From contig NZ_JARADB010000012.1 of the NCBI RefSeq assembly GCF_028765165.1, positions 1-64,000 of the forward strand: a DNA stretch of 64,000 nucleotides, given 5' to 3'. The stretch comes from Paenibacillus sp. MAHUQ-63. GTDB taxonomy: Bacteria > Bacillota > Bacilli > Paenibacillales > NBRC-103111. Positions 7,581 through 16,452 of the stretch are shown here, piece by piece. Positions within the stretch are counted from its first letter, which is position 1, and the number at the start of each line of letters is the position of its first letter. The notes under the pieces were generated by a model. That model searched no databases, was not told the origin of the DNA, and saw only the letters and a program-made list of their open reading frames with translations. A program made the translations under genes and the position numbers.

Positions 7581-9134
7581 ATGATTAAACAAAAGCACGT
7601 AGCATTAACGCTAGTCGCTTCTTTATTCGCAATAGCAGCTTGTACCTCGCCAAGCAGTTCAGATCAACCAGGCAAGGTTTCCGGAGAGAACAAGAAGCTG
7701 GAGGTCAGTGTCTCCATCCTTGACCGCGGTCAAGTGGCTAGTGACGAAGGGACTTATGAGAGCAACCGGACTACGAAATACATTAATGAGAAATCGGGCA
7801 TTCAAGTCAAGTGGGTTCCCATCCTGCGGACCGAATCCACGAAGAAGTTGAATACACTCATCGCTGCCGGCGAAGCACCGGATATGATGTGGGAATTCGG
7901 ACGGGATTATATGGCGACCTTGAAGGAGCAGGGAGCTATTCAGCCGATCGATGAATACATAGAGAAATACAGCACCTCATACAAAGCTTATCTGAAAGCG
8001 CATCCAGAGTTGAAGCCGTACACGATGTTCGACGGTAAAACCTATATGGCTACAAGCGCGCGGGGCATCGATTCAATTGCGAATCACGGCATGTGGATCC
8101 GCCAAGATTGGCTGGATAAGCTGGGTTTGAAGGCACCGACGACGATGGATGAGATGGTCGATGTCATGCGGGCTTTTAGGGATAAGGATCCGGATGGCAA
8201 CGGTAAGAATGATACCTTGGGAGCTGCTTTCAATTATAACTACGCAGGCATTATTCAAGCGATGTATGCCTCTAACAAAGGGAATTGGTATCTTGACAAT
8301 GATAAAATCGTGTATGGCGGCTTGACGGACCGGTATACGGATGTGCTTGCCCAGCTCAAACTGTTCTTCGATGAAGGCCTGATTGACAAGGAATACATTA
8401 CGGACAAAAACTTCCAGAAGGAAAGACAGTTGTTCGTGACAGGAAAAGCGGGCATCTATTTCGCCAGCTGGAATATTGGTCCTGAATACCGTGAATTGAA
8501 GCAAAATGTTCCTGCCTCGAAGCTAGTCCCTCTGGAGCCGGTCTCAACCAAGTATGGCAAGTTTGGCTTGTATCAAGAACCGCCGGCGAACCGTTTGATT
8601 GTGTTCAATAAAAACATGAAGAACCCGGAGGCTGCTATCAAACTGTTGGACTGGTGGATTGACAAAAATTGGTTCGATGTCAAGTTCGGCACGGAAGGCG
8701 TTCATTACAAGCTGGTTAATGGTGTTCCACAAGCCATCGATGCCGAGAAGAATAAGAAGGAAACGATCTATGCTTCTGAGTATGCCGTGCTGGATCAATG
8801 GAGTCCAAAGCCGGAGGATTTTGCCGTGATGGCAGCGACGGATGCGATTTCTCAGGAATATGCCAAGGTGCAGGGGGAATCGCTCAAGGTGGCCATGAAG
8901 AATAAATACAGACGCGATATTCCGTTTAACCCGACATTCCCAGAGTTAAGTGAAACTTCTACGTCATTTGGCCCATTGGCTGATGATATTGAAACCAAAG
9001 TCATAACAGGCGGTGCCCAATATTCGCCGCAATGGGGAATGGAGCAGCTTCGCAAGGAATGGAAACGTCTTGGCGGCGATAACGTCGATAAATTAGCGCA
9101 AGAATGGTACCAGAACAATGTGAAGGGCAAATAA
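7581..9134 (+). CDS. Extracellular sugar-binding lipoprotein (LplA-like)
   Basis: 517 aa. The lipoprotein signal peptide ends at Cys21 (AIAAC). A family-1 solute-binding fold follows, with the features of the large Paenibacillus binding proteins: WIRQDWLDKLGLKAPTTMDEM, then the DPDGNGKNDTLG loop that resembles a calcium-binding loop, and PEAAIKLLDWW near the C-terminus. It captures an oligosaccharide outside the cell and delivers it to the two upstream permeases. The neighbouring oligogalacturonide lyase suggests a pectin fragment as ligand (inference). A hairpin after the gene probably lowers read-through to the enzyme genes. Confidence 0.88.
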   Translation: MIKQKHVALTLVASLFAIAACTSPSSSDQPGKVSGENKKLEVSVSILDRGQVASDEGTYESNRTTKYINEKSGIQVKWVPILRTESTKKLNTLIAAGEAPDMMWEFGRDYMATLKEQGAIQPIDEYIEKYSTSYKAYLKAHPELKPYTMFDGKTYMATSARGIDSIANHGMWIRQDWLDKLGLKAPTTMDEMVDVMRAFRDKDPDGNGKNDTLGAAFNYNYAGIIQAMYASNKGNWYLDNDKIVYGGLTDRYTDVLAQLKLFFDEGLIDKEYITDKNFQKERQLFVTGKAGIYFASWNIGPEYRELKQNVPASKLVPLEPVSTKYGKFGLYQEPPANRLIVFNKNMKNPEAAIKLLDWWIDKNWFDVKFGTEGVHYKLVNGVPQAIDAEKNKKETIYASEYAVLDQWSPKPEDFAVMAATDAISQEYAKVQGESLKVAMKNKYRRDIPFNPTFPELSETSTSFGPLADDIETKVITGGAQYSPQWGMEQLRKEWKRLGGDNVDKLAQEWYQNNVKGK

Positions 9135-9153
9135 GCTTCATAGACGGCTAGGC

Positions 9154-9190
9154 AGCCTCCCGATTCGAACAGGGGTCGGGGGGCTATTTC
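9154..9190 (+). terminator. Hairpin between binding protein and enzyme genes
   Basis: AGCCTCCCGA pairs with TCGGGGGGCT (one G-T pair), followed by ATTTC. The T-run is weak, so it may attenuate rather than end transcription, which would leave the binding protein overexpressed relative to the enzymes. Confidence 0.6.
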
Positions 9191-9216
9191 ATACGAATGA
9201 AGGAGTGTCTTCGACT

Positions 9217-10971
9217 ATGACCATTGACCCGAACAAGATGCTGCTCGAACAACTTAACAGATGGCATGCGGAATATACGCCAGAGCTGAGAATGGTTCGC
9301 AAGCCTTTCCATACCCCGGGTTACCACAGCACATTGAAACATGTAGCTTTTACGCATCCTACTTTAGCGGCTTGCGTTTATGCATTGGGGCTGTTAGACA
9401 GCCGGCAGCCTCCTCATGTGGAAAGAGCGCACGGAATACTTGAGCAAGTGATCAGCTTGCAGGATCAAGACCCCGAGAGCGCGACCTTCGGGATCTGGTC
9501 TTGGTTCTATGAGGAGCCGCTCGAGAGGATGGCTCCTCCGGACTGGAACTGGGCCGATTTCTGCGGGAAGCGGCTGGTGCTGGCCGAGCAAAGGCATTCC
9601 GACCTATTGAGCGCGGAACTGCGAGAGGTCATTCGGCATGCGCTTTACTGCTCGTGTGACGCCATAATCAAGCGTAATGTCGGTCCCGGCTATACGAACA
9701 TTGCCATTATGGGCGCCTTCGTCACTTTGCTCACGGGCGAGGTTTATGGGGAAGAGAAATATTTGAATTACGGACTGAACCGATTGCGACTTTTCAGTGA
9801 GTATACCAAGCAGCTTGGCACGTTTCAAGAGTACAATAGCCCGACATATACCATCGTAGCGATTCAGGAATTGTCCAGCATTTATACGGCGACCCAGCTC
9901 GTTGAAGCGAAGCAGCTCAGCACGGAGATGCTGGATGTCGCTTGGGGGCTGGTAGCCAACCACTTCCATGCCCCCAGCAAGCAGTGGTCTGGACCGCACA
10001 GCCGTGCCTATTCTACGTTAATGACACCTGAAATTTTGTCTTTCATTCAGATCGCCAGCCAAGGTGCATTGCACTTTATGCCAGATGACCAGCTGAAGTA
10101 CAACCTGGATTGGTATGGGAATGAAATTCGGTGCCCTCTGAAATACATACCGGCGTTCAGACACACAGAAACAGATGAGCATGTACAGATAATTAGCAAA
10201 GACGAGATGGGAAATCCAGCTAACCAAGCAACCACGTATATGGATGGCTCAGTTAGTGTGGGAACTTTCAGCAAGGATGTGATGTGGAATCAACGCCGCA
10301 ATTTATTAGCTTATGTGCGTAATGGCGAGGCATCCACCTATATTCATTTGCGCCTGCTTCATGAGGGCTACGATTATTCTTCCGGCATTTTTACGAGCGT
10401 GCAAAAAGGCAAGGATGTGTTGTTCGGGATCGGATTTTGCACGAATGGCGGCAATACGCATATTGGACTCGATCCCATCGACGGGACCATCGAATCATCG
10501 GATCTCCGGGTTCGCTTCGAAATTGGCGGAAGTCTGAATGACGTAAGAGCGGAAACTTTATTGAGGGATGCCGAAGCTGTCGTTGTTCATATCGCAGACC
10601 AGACGCTGCATGTGAAGAAGCTATTCGCTGCCGTTAGCGGGGAACAGCTGGGCTGGGAGCTCGGGCAGGAGCAGGATAAGCTGTTCCTGGACTACGTCAT
10701 CTACGCTGGAGATAAGAAGAGATTTGACTTTCTTAGCCTGCAGCAAGCGCTGCTTATGTTTGCGTGGCGTTTGGGCCAGACACAGCCTGGAGAGCTTGAC
10801 GCTGCAGCTTCCGTCATACAAGTGAGAATGATTGCGGAAGACGAAGGCGGTGCAGATGAAATGGTAGAGGTGCAGGCGGAATTCCGTGCTCCGGGCCGCT
10901 CGGCGCTTCAATTGACCTTACCCGTGAAGCCTGCTGAGAAACAGTCGATGCTGCGTGCTCGGGGTAAGTAA
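9217..10971 (+). CDS. Putative (alpha/alpha)-toroid polysaccharide-lyase-like protein
   Basis: 584 aa from ATG 9217; a GTG at 9205 is in frame but overlaps the AAGGAG site. There is no signal peptide, so it should act in the cytoplasm. The first about 330 residues are mostly helical, with aromatic and charged blocks such as FGIWSWFYEEPLERMAPPDWNWADF and TFQEYNSPTYTIVAIQEL. They look like the incomplete toroid of heparinase II/III-type or alginate-lyase-type enzymes. The C-terminal part is beta-rich, as in the companion sandwich domain of those enzymes. It stands between a sugar importer and an oligogalacturonide lyase, so action on imported uronic-acid oligosaccharides is plausible. I cannot assign a PL family, and the catalytic residues are not certain. 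Confidence 0.6.
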   Translation: MTIDPNKMLLEQLNRWHAEYTPELRMVRKPFHTPGYHSTLKHVAFTHPTLAACVYALGLLDSRQPPHVERAHGILEQVISLQDQDPESATFGIWSWFYEEPLERMAPPDWNWADFCGKRLVLAEQRHSDLLSAELREVIRHALYCSCDAIIKRNVGPGYTNIAIMGAFVTLLTGEVYGEEKYLNYGLNRLRLFSEYTKQLGTFQEYNSPTYTIVAIQELSSIYTATQLVEAKQLSTEMLDVAWGLVANHFHAPSKQWSGPHSRAYSTLMTPEILSFIQIASQGALHFMPDDQLKYNLDWYGNEIRCPLKYIPAFRHTETDEHVQIISKDEMGNPANQATTYMDGSVSVGTFSKDVMWNQRRNLLAYVRNGEASTYIHLRLLHEGYDYSSGIFTSVQKGKDVLFGIGFCTNGGNTHIGLDPIDGTIESSDLRVRFEIGGSLNDVRAETLLRDAEAVVVHIADQTLHVKKLFAAVSGEQLGWELGQEQDKLFLDYVIYAGDKKRFDFLSLQQALLMFAWRLGQTQPGELDAAASVIQVRMIAEDEGGADEMVEVQAEFRAPGRSALQLTLPVKPAEKQSMLRARGK

Positions 10972-11015
10972 GCCGATCGTTGATGTTGAAATGATAAGAA
11001 ACGGAGTGATCCCAT

Positions 11016-12134
11016 ATGGCCAAAGGATCTACGATTCATAATGAGTTTCATCGGTTTGACGATGCCTATACGGGTCGTTCTATAATTCGTTTGACAGCGC
11101 CGGAGCAAGTGAATCATCATCCCTATTTCTATTATAAAATGATAACCAACGATAACCGCTACCTGATTTACACCAGTGAGCGTGAGGGACTGCGACAGCT
11201 TTACCGAATGGATCTGCACGACGGATCCGCTTTACAATTAACCGAGGGGCCGGACATTCACGATTTCAGCTGCAGTCTGACGAGTGACGATGGCTACCTC
11301 ATCTATTGCAGGGATCAAAGGATCATACGCTTGGAGATGACTACGCTCAGGGAAGAGGTCTTATATACATCCCCTGCCGGGTGGAAGTCGAATGCGAACC
11401 CCGGTCTCAGCTCAGACGATAAGTTTATCGTCTTGGTGGAGACGAATGAGAAGGATGTCGTCCGGCCTACGGGGGATTGGTCCAGCTTCGACCTGCAATG
11501 GGCAGCTAAGCCCCACTGCCGAATCATCTATCTGGATATCGAACAGCGAACAAGCCATATCGCTCATGAAGAGCTGAACTGCTGGCTGGGGCATCCGCAA
11601 ATTCGTCCGCACGATCCTGCAACGATTTTGTTCTGTCATGAAGGTCCAGGGCATAAGATCGACGCCAGGCTCTGGCTGGTCCAGAAGGACGGGACCCGGC
11701 TCCGCTGCGCGAAGGAGCAGACGCACGATGAGCTCATCACGCATGAATATTGGCTGGCTGATGGATCCAGATTTGCTTATGTCTACCGGCATAAGGATGA
11801 TCTCTATCACGAAAGTATTCGGTTTATGGATCCCGAGACGTTGAAGGAAGAAGTTTGGATGAACTGCTCCAAATATTGTCACTTTATTTCAAATGCCAAT
11901 CATACGCAAATCGTAGGGGATGGACAACTGCCGGAGCAGCATTTCATCTATTTAGTGGATGTAGCCAAGCGGCAAGAAGAACGGCTATGCTCCCATGGAA
12001 CGAGCTGGAGGTCATATGGGAATACTCAGGATGCCCATCCGCATCCAGCCTTTGCTCCAGACGGTTCGTTCATTATATTTACATCCGACATGGAGGGAAT
12101 TCCTTGTATTTATAAAGTGGATTTGACGTCATGA
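11016..12134 (+). CDS. ogl: Oligogalacturonide lyase (PL22 family)
   Basis: 372 aa with no signal peptide, so cytoplasmic. The chain is a seven-bladed-propeller type built of WD40/TolB-like strands. Family blocks are visible: the N-terminal APEQVNHHPYFYY, the central GHPQIRPHDPATILFCHEGPGHKIDARLW, then THEYWLADGS, and finally NTQDAHPHPAFAPDGSFIIFTSD. The set Gln338, His341 and His343, with the His of THEYW, matches the manganese-binding Gln/His/His/His cluster known from PL22. The enzyme splits unsaturated and saturated digalacturonate by beta-elimination to 4-deoxy-5-keto-uronate. It is the last gene of the locus that begins at 3223. Confidence 0.85.
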   Translation: MAKGSTIHNEFHRFDDAYTGRSIIRLTAPEQVNHHPYFYYKMITNDNRYLIYTSEREGLRQLYRMDLHDGSALQLTEGPDIHDFSCSLTSDDGYLIYCRDQRIIRLEMTTLREEVLYTSPAGWKSNANPGLSSDDKFIVLVETNEKDVVRPTGDWSSFDLQWAAKPHCRIIYLDIEQRTSHIAHEELNCWLGHPQIRPHDPATILFCHEGPGHKIDARLWLVQKDGTRLRCAKEQTHDELITHEYWLADGSRFAYVYRHKDDLYHESIRFMDPETLKEEVWMNCSKYCHFISNANHTQIVGDGQLPEQHFIYLVDVAKRQEERLCSHGTSWRSYGNTQDAHPHPAFAPDGSFIIFTSDMEGIPCIYKVDLTS

Positions 12135-12155
12135 GATTTCTCTGATCATGGCTTT

Positions 12156-12195
12156 AGTAAGGCTAGGGGGAAGAGCCCCCTAGCCTTACTTTGTT
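12156..12195 (+). terminator. Strong terminator of the ogl operon
   Basis: AGTAAGGCTAGGGGG pairs over 15 bp with CCCCCTAGCCTTACT, followed by TTGTT. It separates convergent transcription units. Confidence 0.9.
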
Positions 12196-12202
12196 AACAT
12201 GC

Positions 12203-12961
12203 TCAGAAAGAGATAACCTCTCCATCATAAGGAACGAAAGCAGCATGTTCGAGGCCGCGCACCTTCAGAAAGGATTGAAGATGATGGCGTTTGAAGGTAC
12301 AGTGGCTGATTGCATCCATATGTACGGCAACCAATCTCGTGGACGGAGATATGCGGGCAATACGAACCATATCTTCGGCTGTCATTGTGATGATGGTTCC
12401 TAAAAGCATCTGCGCGCGTGGCGTATTCAAAACCGCGATATCCGGTTGAACGTCTCGGAACACCGCTTCAATAGCTGACGTGTAGATGCAGTCGCCGACG
12501 ATGTAAATGGTACCATCCGCCGGTGTGCTTAATAGAAATCCGGATACGGGGCCGAGCAGTTTGGCCGTAACGCCTGGCGCGTGCTGACCTTTTACCCGCT
12601 TCATCTTTATGCCGCACCATGCATAAGAATCGTGAATGGCAGATACATGAAGGAAACCGGCCTTCACTAAAAAGGCTTCATCCTCGGGTTGACAAAAGAC
12701 AGGTATTCTCTTATTCAGAACGGAGAGAGCCTTCTTATCCAAGTGGTCAAAATGCCGGTGCGTCAGTAGAATAGCGTCCATATCATCGAAAAAATGCAGC
12801 GGAACAGGCAGAGGGGTTAACGGATTTCTGCGAAGTGTACGAGTGAAAGGTACCGGCGGGAGCTCACCGGGATCACTTAACATAGGGTCAATCAGTATGT
12901 TAAGGCCGTTCATGGTCAAAACCGATGTAGCGTTACGAATGTGTTGAATGGAGATAGTCAT
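12203..12961 (-). CDS. MBL-fold metal-dependent hydrolase (UlaG-like)
   Basis: 252 aa. The metallo-beta-lactamase signature THRHFDH (His68, His70, Asp72, His73) provides the metal ligands; later GDCIYTS supplies the second Asp. The N-terminus (IRNATSVLTMNGLNILIDPML) is typical of the UlaG/YtkL branch of the superfamily, which acts on lactones, phosphodiesters or unknown small molecules. AAGGAGG lies before the ATG. It is divergent from the TetR gene at 13128, and both promoters carry the same operator motif, so the regulator very probably controls it. The substrate is unknown. Confidence 0.82.
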   Translation of the reverse strand: MTISIQHIRNATSVLTMNGLNILIDPMLSDPGELPPVPFTRTLRRNPLTPLPVPLHFFDDMDAILLTHRHFDHLDKKALSVLNKRIPVFCQPEDEAFLVKAGFLHVSAIHDSYAWCGIKMKRVKGQHAPGVTAKLLGPVSGFLLSTPADGTIYIVGDCIYTSAIEAVFRDVQPDIAVLNTPRAQMLLGTIITMTAEDMVRIARISPSTRLVAVHMDAISHCTFKRHHLQSFLKVRGLEHAAFVPYDGEVISF

Positions 12962-12983
12962 CGGGATCCTCCTTACATTTTAA

Positions 12984-12996
12984 TACCGACCGGTCT
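12984..12996 (-). promoter_or_regulatory. TetR operator copy 1 (before the MBL gene)
   Basis: On the minus strand this reads AGACCGGTCGGTA. It matches copy 2 at 13093 in 11 of 13 positions and contains the partial dyad ACCGACCGGTC. It lies 23 nt before the MBL start codon, where a bound repressor would block transcription. Confidence 0.7.
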
Positions 12997-13092
12997 GTTT
13001 TTTAAATTAGCATAGTTTTGTATACGAATCAAGCCTTTATTTTCTCACGCCTCACATACCGGTTGAACGCGACAGGTGAATATGTTATTTTA

Positions 13093-13105
13093 AGACCAAT
13101 CGGTA
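13093..13105 (+). promoter_or_regulatory. TetR operator copy 2 (before the tetR gene)
   Basis: AGACCAATCGGTA, the same motif as at 12984-12996, lies 23 nt before the tetR start codon. The mirror placement relative to both genes supports joint repression and autoregulation. Confidence 0.7.
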
Positions 13106-13127
13106 CTTTTTGAAATGAGGGAGACAC

Positions 13128-13736
13128 ATGGGCAAAGGGCAAGACACGAAGGAACATATTATTCGCCAGTCCGCTGGTTTATTTAATACGAAGGGGTATA
13201 CAGGTACGTCTCTGTCGGAGATTATCGAGCGCAGCAATGTTCGTAAGGGAGGTATCTATAATCATTTCGAAAATAAAGACGAGATTGCGCTGGCTGCATT
13301 TGATTATCTGTTCACACAATTAAAAGACCTGTTAACCAAGGCCGTGACTGAGCAGTCTGAGCCAACAGAGAAAATACTCGCGATCTGCGAAGTTTATATT
13401 CGGCTAGTTGAAGAGAATGTTTGTGAGGGCGGCTGTCCCATTATGAATACCGCAATTGAGAATGACGACGGTCACCCGATGCTTAAACAAAGGGCTCAGC
13501 TTGCTATGAGTGAACTCATGTCGGGTCTGGGGACGATCATCCAGGAAGGCATGAAGCGGGAGCAGTTCCGCAGCGACTTGGATGCGGATGAGGCGTGCGG
13601 TGTGATCATCGCTCTAATCGAAGGAGGGGTTATGTTAAGCAAATTGTATAATGACAATAAGTATATCCGATATTGCACGAACCACGTAAAGGCATATATA
13701 CATGGAAGTATGGATGCGGCATATGATGGGTATTAA
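13128..13736 (+). CDS. TetR/AcrR-family transcriptional repressor
   Basis: 202 aa. Residues about 8-55 carry the TetR DNA-binding domain: the IIRQSAGLFNTKGYTGTSLSEIIERSNVRKGGIYNHFENKDEIALAAFDY block has the usual helix-turn-helix and the NHF-x-NKDEI end. The C-terminus is a helical ligand-binding domain containing CEGGCPIMNTAIE, typical of the YxaF/LmrA-like subgroup with a conserved Cys-rich segment. It is divergent from the MBL-fold gene, and two copies of one operator motif lie in the 166-nt intergenic region. GAGGGAG precedes the ATG. The inducer is unknown. Confidence 0.88.
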   Translation: MGKGQDTKEHIIRQSAGLFNTKGYTGTSLSEIIERSNVRKGGIYNHFENKDEIALAAFDYLFTQLKDLLTKAVTEQSEPTEKILAICEVYIRLVEENVCEGGCPIMNTAIENDDGHPMLKQRAQLAMSELMSGLGTIIQEGMKREQFRSDLDADEACGVIIALIEGGVMLSKLYNDNKYIRYCTNHVKAYIHGSMDAAYDGY

Positions 13737-13762
13737 CCTACTTGAAGAGGAGTTGCTTTTCT

Positions 13763-14566
13763 ATGCCGATTTCATCAGGGACCCACTTGCTGTATACGGT
13801 TCGTCCGGGTGATACGTTGTATACGATTGCCGAACAACTGGGCACCAACATACAGTCGCTGATTCAGATTAATGCGTTATATCCGTCTGTAGCAGACCCT
13901 AACCGAATCTTTCCCGGTCAAGTACTAGTCGTGAGATTGCCGGGTATGGCGGAGAAAAGCTCTGCTCTATATCAGGTTCAGCAGGGAGATACCCTATTCA
14001 GGATCGCCGAACGGTTCTCTGTAAGCGTCGATATGTTAGCCGCGCTTAACCAAATCCAGCATCCGGATATTCTCCGGGTTGCACAGCTGCTATATATTGC
14101 CGCCTTCGTCTATGAAGTAGAGCAGGGGGACTCTCTGTACGAAATCTCCCGCCGTTTCGGGACGCCGATGAGCGAATTGATCCGAGCCAACCGCAATCGC
14201 CAGGGGTTATCACCGGATGTCATTTATCCCGGTTTTCGTTTGGTCATCCCGCTTCCGTCCTCGACGAATATTGTCGTGTCTGAGCCTTTGCCCGGAACAA
14301 GGATTGCTCCCGGACAGCATTTGATGGGCAGCGCCAGAGCGTTCGAAGCGACGATAAATTACCAAATTCGCGATGCGATGGGGCGCTACATAACGGCAGA
14401 ACGGACGGCAACGACGGCAGAAGGCGCTCCGGCCTTTGGCGTATTCGACGTACCGCTCCAGTTTGATCAATCTCCCACTACAAATAACGGTACATTGATG
14501 GTGTACACTCGCAGCGCCCGCGATGGCAGCATTCAAGATTTGGTCGAGGTTCCCGTCACTTTTTAA
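13763..14566 (+). CDS. Triple-LysM protein with C-terminal Gmad2 domain
   Basis: 267 aa from ATG 13763 (GAAGAGGAG upstream). Three LysM modules are visible at about residues 8-55 (YTVRPGDTLYTIAEQLGTN), 63-105 (YQVQQGDTLFRIAERFSVS) and 107-155 (YEVEQGDSLYEISRRFGTP). The last 95 residues form a Gmad2-type sandwich (SEPLPGTRIAPGQHLMGSARAFEA up to VEVPVTF), a domain linked to spore germination proteins. There is no signal peptide, as in several spore-coat or forespore LysM proteins. It probably binds peptidoglycan or chitin-like glycan, and a role in spore wall or germination is an inference. It follows the tetR gene by 26 nt. Confidence 0.82.
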   Translation: MPISSGTHLLYTVRPGDTLYTIAEQLGTNIQSLIQINALYPSVADPNRIFPGQVLVVRLPGMAEKSSALYQVQQGDTLFRIAERFSVSVDMLAALNQIQHPDILRVAQLLYIAAFVYEVEQGDSLYEISRRFGTPMSELIRANRNRQGLSPDVIYPGFRLVIPLPSSTNIVVSEPLPGTRIAPGQHLMGSARAFEATINYQIRDAMGRYITAERTATTAEGAPAFGVFDVPLQFDQSPTTNNGTLMVYTRSARDGSIQDLVEVPVTF

Positions 14567-14573
14567 CATATGC

Positions 14574-14603
14574 AAAGGCTGCCCTTGAAAGGCAGCCTTT
14601 TAG
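14574..14603 (+). terminator. Terminator of the LysM gene
   Basis: AAGGCTGCC pairs with GGCAGCCTT, then TTAG. It lies between convergent genes and may serve both. Confidence 0.75.
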
Positions 14604-14607
14604 TTTG

Positions 14608-15441
14608 TCAAAGTTCACGAATCCTTATATTGCGCCATCGGCAAGCCGCATTCGGCCCCCAGCGCGCTTCGCCCATTCCGGGATCGTTATCATGGATTTC
14701 GAAGGCAATGTGCCCTTTGGGGCCTAGCAGCTCTCGAACGGCTGAAGCATCGTACAAGGGGTGATTTAACGTTGCCGTATCTATTTCAGAAACTTTCGTA
14801 CCGTTGATATGGACGGTGATCCGCGGTGATGCCCCTTCAACTCGAATCTTGAATTCATTCCAATGGTTCCACTTCCAAATAGACAGGAACTGCTCGCCGG
14901 TTGCAGCATATGGAAGGAGAGCGGGCTTGTCAGGCGTCAGGGCCTCGATGGACGTCGCAGCATCCTCCAGCTTTAGTCCAATAGGTATACCTTGCTCATC
15001 GTACTGGGCATCTAGGGTGAAATTGATGCCATGGAAGCCGCCGATGCCATTGCCGTAAATACCGCCTATATTTCCCGAACGCCGGTGATCCAACAGGATT
15101 TGGAATCCCTGCGAACCAAGTGCAGAAGCGCGTAATAGAATACCGGTATCCGCCGGCCAGTCGGGACGGGCTTCCAAGAGCAGCTCGAAGTCGCCGTATA
15201 CCTCATCGCTGAGGAGATAACCGCCGTATCCGCATCCGGGTGGATCCTGCCGCCCTATAATGGCCCTGTCCTCAATCGTCCATAATCCAGATGTCCGTGC
15301 GGCTTGCCGGTAGGTTTCGGTTGTCATATCCGGGTTAGGCCCACCTGGGGTACGGGGAACGGGCAGTCGAGGGACGGAGTGCCAGCCTGCGAGCGTTTCT
15401 CCATCGAAGATTGGGGTAAACGTACCGTCACTTTTGTACAT
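14608..15441 (-). CDS. DUF1080 / 3-keto-disaccharide hydrolase-like protein
   Basis: 277 aa with no signal peptide. The family layout of DUF1080 (concanavalin-like sandwich) is clear: FTPIFDGETLAGWHS near the N-terminus, LWTIEDRAIIG, GGYLLSDEVYGDFELLLEAR, NSG-type strand DTGILLRAS, then GSQGFQILLDHR, and the late WNEFKIRVEG and HINGTKVSEID strands. Characterised relatives cleave 3-keto-glycosides. TAGGAGGT precedes the ATG. It is the second gene of a two-gene left-going operon with the TIM-barrel gene 15480-16313, and a LacI operator precedes that operon. Most relatives are secreted; the lack of a signal here points to a cytoplasmic substrate. Confidence 0.8.
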   Translation of the reverse strand: MYKSDGTFTPIFDGETLAGWHSVPRLPVPRTPGGPNPDMTTETYRQAARTSGLWTIEDRAIIGRQDPPGCGYGGYLLSDEVYGDFELLLEARPDWPADTGILLRASALGSQGFQILLDHRRSGNIGGIYGNGIGGFHGINFTLDAQYDEQGIPIGLKLEDAATSIEALTPDKPALLPYAATGEQFLSIWKWNHWNEFKIRVEGASPRITVHINGTKVSEIDTATLNHPLYDASAVRELLGPKGHIAFEIHDNDPGMGEARWGPNAACRWRNIRIREL

Positions 15442-15479
15442 AGGAGACCTCCTAATAAGGGTAGGTTAACGTCCATCTA

Positions 15480-16313
15480 TCACAAGGGAATATTAAGTTC
15501 AGCGGCGATCTTACGGATGTAATCGGAAGCTTGCCGATATTGTTCGTTAGTCGATAAATGCTCGATGATCAGTGTCGTATCCGGATGCAGCTTATGTAAT
15601 TCCGTGAGGAAAGCACGATAATCGAGGTTACCTTGACCCGGAATAACCTCATCCAGATGAACGGTCAAATGGCTTCTAAGAAGAATATCTTTCGCATGAC
15701 AATTTCGGATGAAGGGACCCAGCTTTTTGAAAAAATCGCGAATCATGTCGCCATTCCGGTAATAAATTCGCGGACTGCTGACGATATTCACAGGGTCGAA
15801 GTGAACGCCGAAGCCTTTGCGGTCAATAGCTTTGATCAACGAAAGGTAGGAGTCCGCAGAATCCGGGAATACCCACGGCATCATTTCTAAGGCAAATACG
15901 GTGCGCTCCGGGTTTACGGCATCGATGATTTCCCGCGTCGTCTCCACAATCAATTCAAACGTTTCGTCGCTAAAGTTATCCGGATCGGGTCCATCCCATT
16001 GGGCGCCTCGCGATCCGGCGATATTGACGCAGCATTGGGCGCCAATCTGCTCGGTAAGCTCCAGTCTCTGGATACAGTAGGATACAGCTTTGCGTCTTGT
16101 CTCTTCATCACGACTGATAGGATTGCTCCAAGCACCGACTTCAGAGATCAAAATATCATACTGTTTAGCCGCAAGCAGGTAATCGTCAAGCTGGGCGATA
16201 TCTTCATTTCCGCTGATGGGGCATGTGGTTGCCCGAAATCCCGCTTCTTTGAGCGCGTTCGCCCAAGTATCCGGATTTTTTTGCTCAAGAAAGACCTGAC
16301 CGCCAAGGCGCAT
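15480..16313 (-). CDS. Sugar phosphate isomerase/epimerase-like TIM-barrel protein
   Basis: 277 aa from the ATG at 16313, preferred over the in-frame ATG at 16325 because AGGATGGG is then at normal spacing. The chain has the xylose-isomerase-like TIM-barrel pattern: the opening MRLGGQVFLEQ strand, FALEMMPWVFPDS (metal-ligand Glu), FGVHFDPVNIVSSP (Asp), IRNCHAKDI (His), and DEVIPGQGNLDYRAFLTEL with LIIEHL (Glu). The metal site Glu/Asp/His/Glu seems complete. It is the first gene of the left-going operon ahead of DUF1080 and has a LacI operator 63 nt upstream. It is likely an epimerase, isomerase or keto-glycoside lyase; the exact reaction is unknown. Confidence 0.82.
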   Translation of the reverse strand: MRLGGQVFLEQKNPDTWANALKEAGFRATTCPISGNEDIAQLDDYLLAAKQYDILISEVGAWSNPISRDEETRRKAVSYCIQRLELTEQIGAQCCVNIAGSRGAQWDGPDPDNFSDETFELIVETTREIIDAVNPERTVFALEMMPWVFPDSADSYLSLIKAIDRKGFGVHFDPVNIVSSPRIYYRNGDMIRDFFKKLGPFIRNCHAKDILLRSHLTVHLDEVIPGQGNLDYRAFLTELHKLHPDTTLIIEHLSTNEQYRQASDYIRKIAAELNIPL

Positions 16314-16376
16314 GTGAAATCCCATCCTTTGTCCCGTTGGTTATATATGGCAAGTATTCGTTTGTGCTGCAATTAT

Positions 16377-16393
16377 ATCATAAACGCGCGTTC
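16377..16393 (-). promoter_or_regulatory. LacI operator copy 1
   Basis: ATCATAAACGCGCGTTC on the plus strand, with palindromic core AAACGCGCGTT. It lies before the left-going TIM-barrel/DUF1080 operon. The same 17-mer recurs at 16486 and 17577. Confidence 0.85.
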
Positions 16394-16452
16394 ATTCAAT
16401 AAGATTATTAAAACCGATAGAAAATTATTCATTTGTTTTGGGAAATAAAGGA

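Noticed and set aside
11412-11882. 156-aa minus-strand frame inside the ogl gene
   Set aside because: Shadow of the coding strand; no ribosome site, and the plus-strand frame has clear family motifs.
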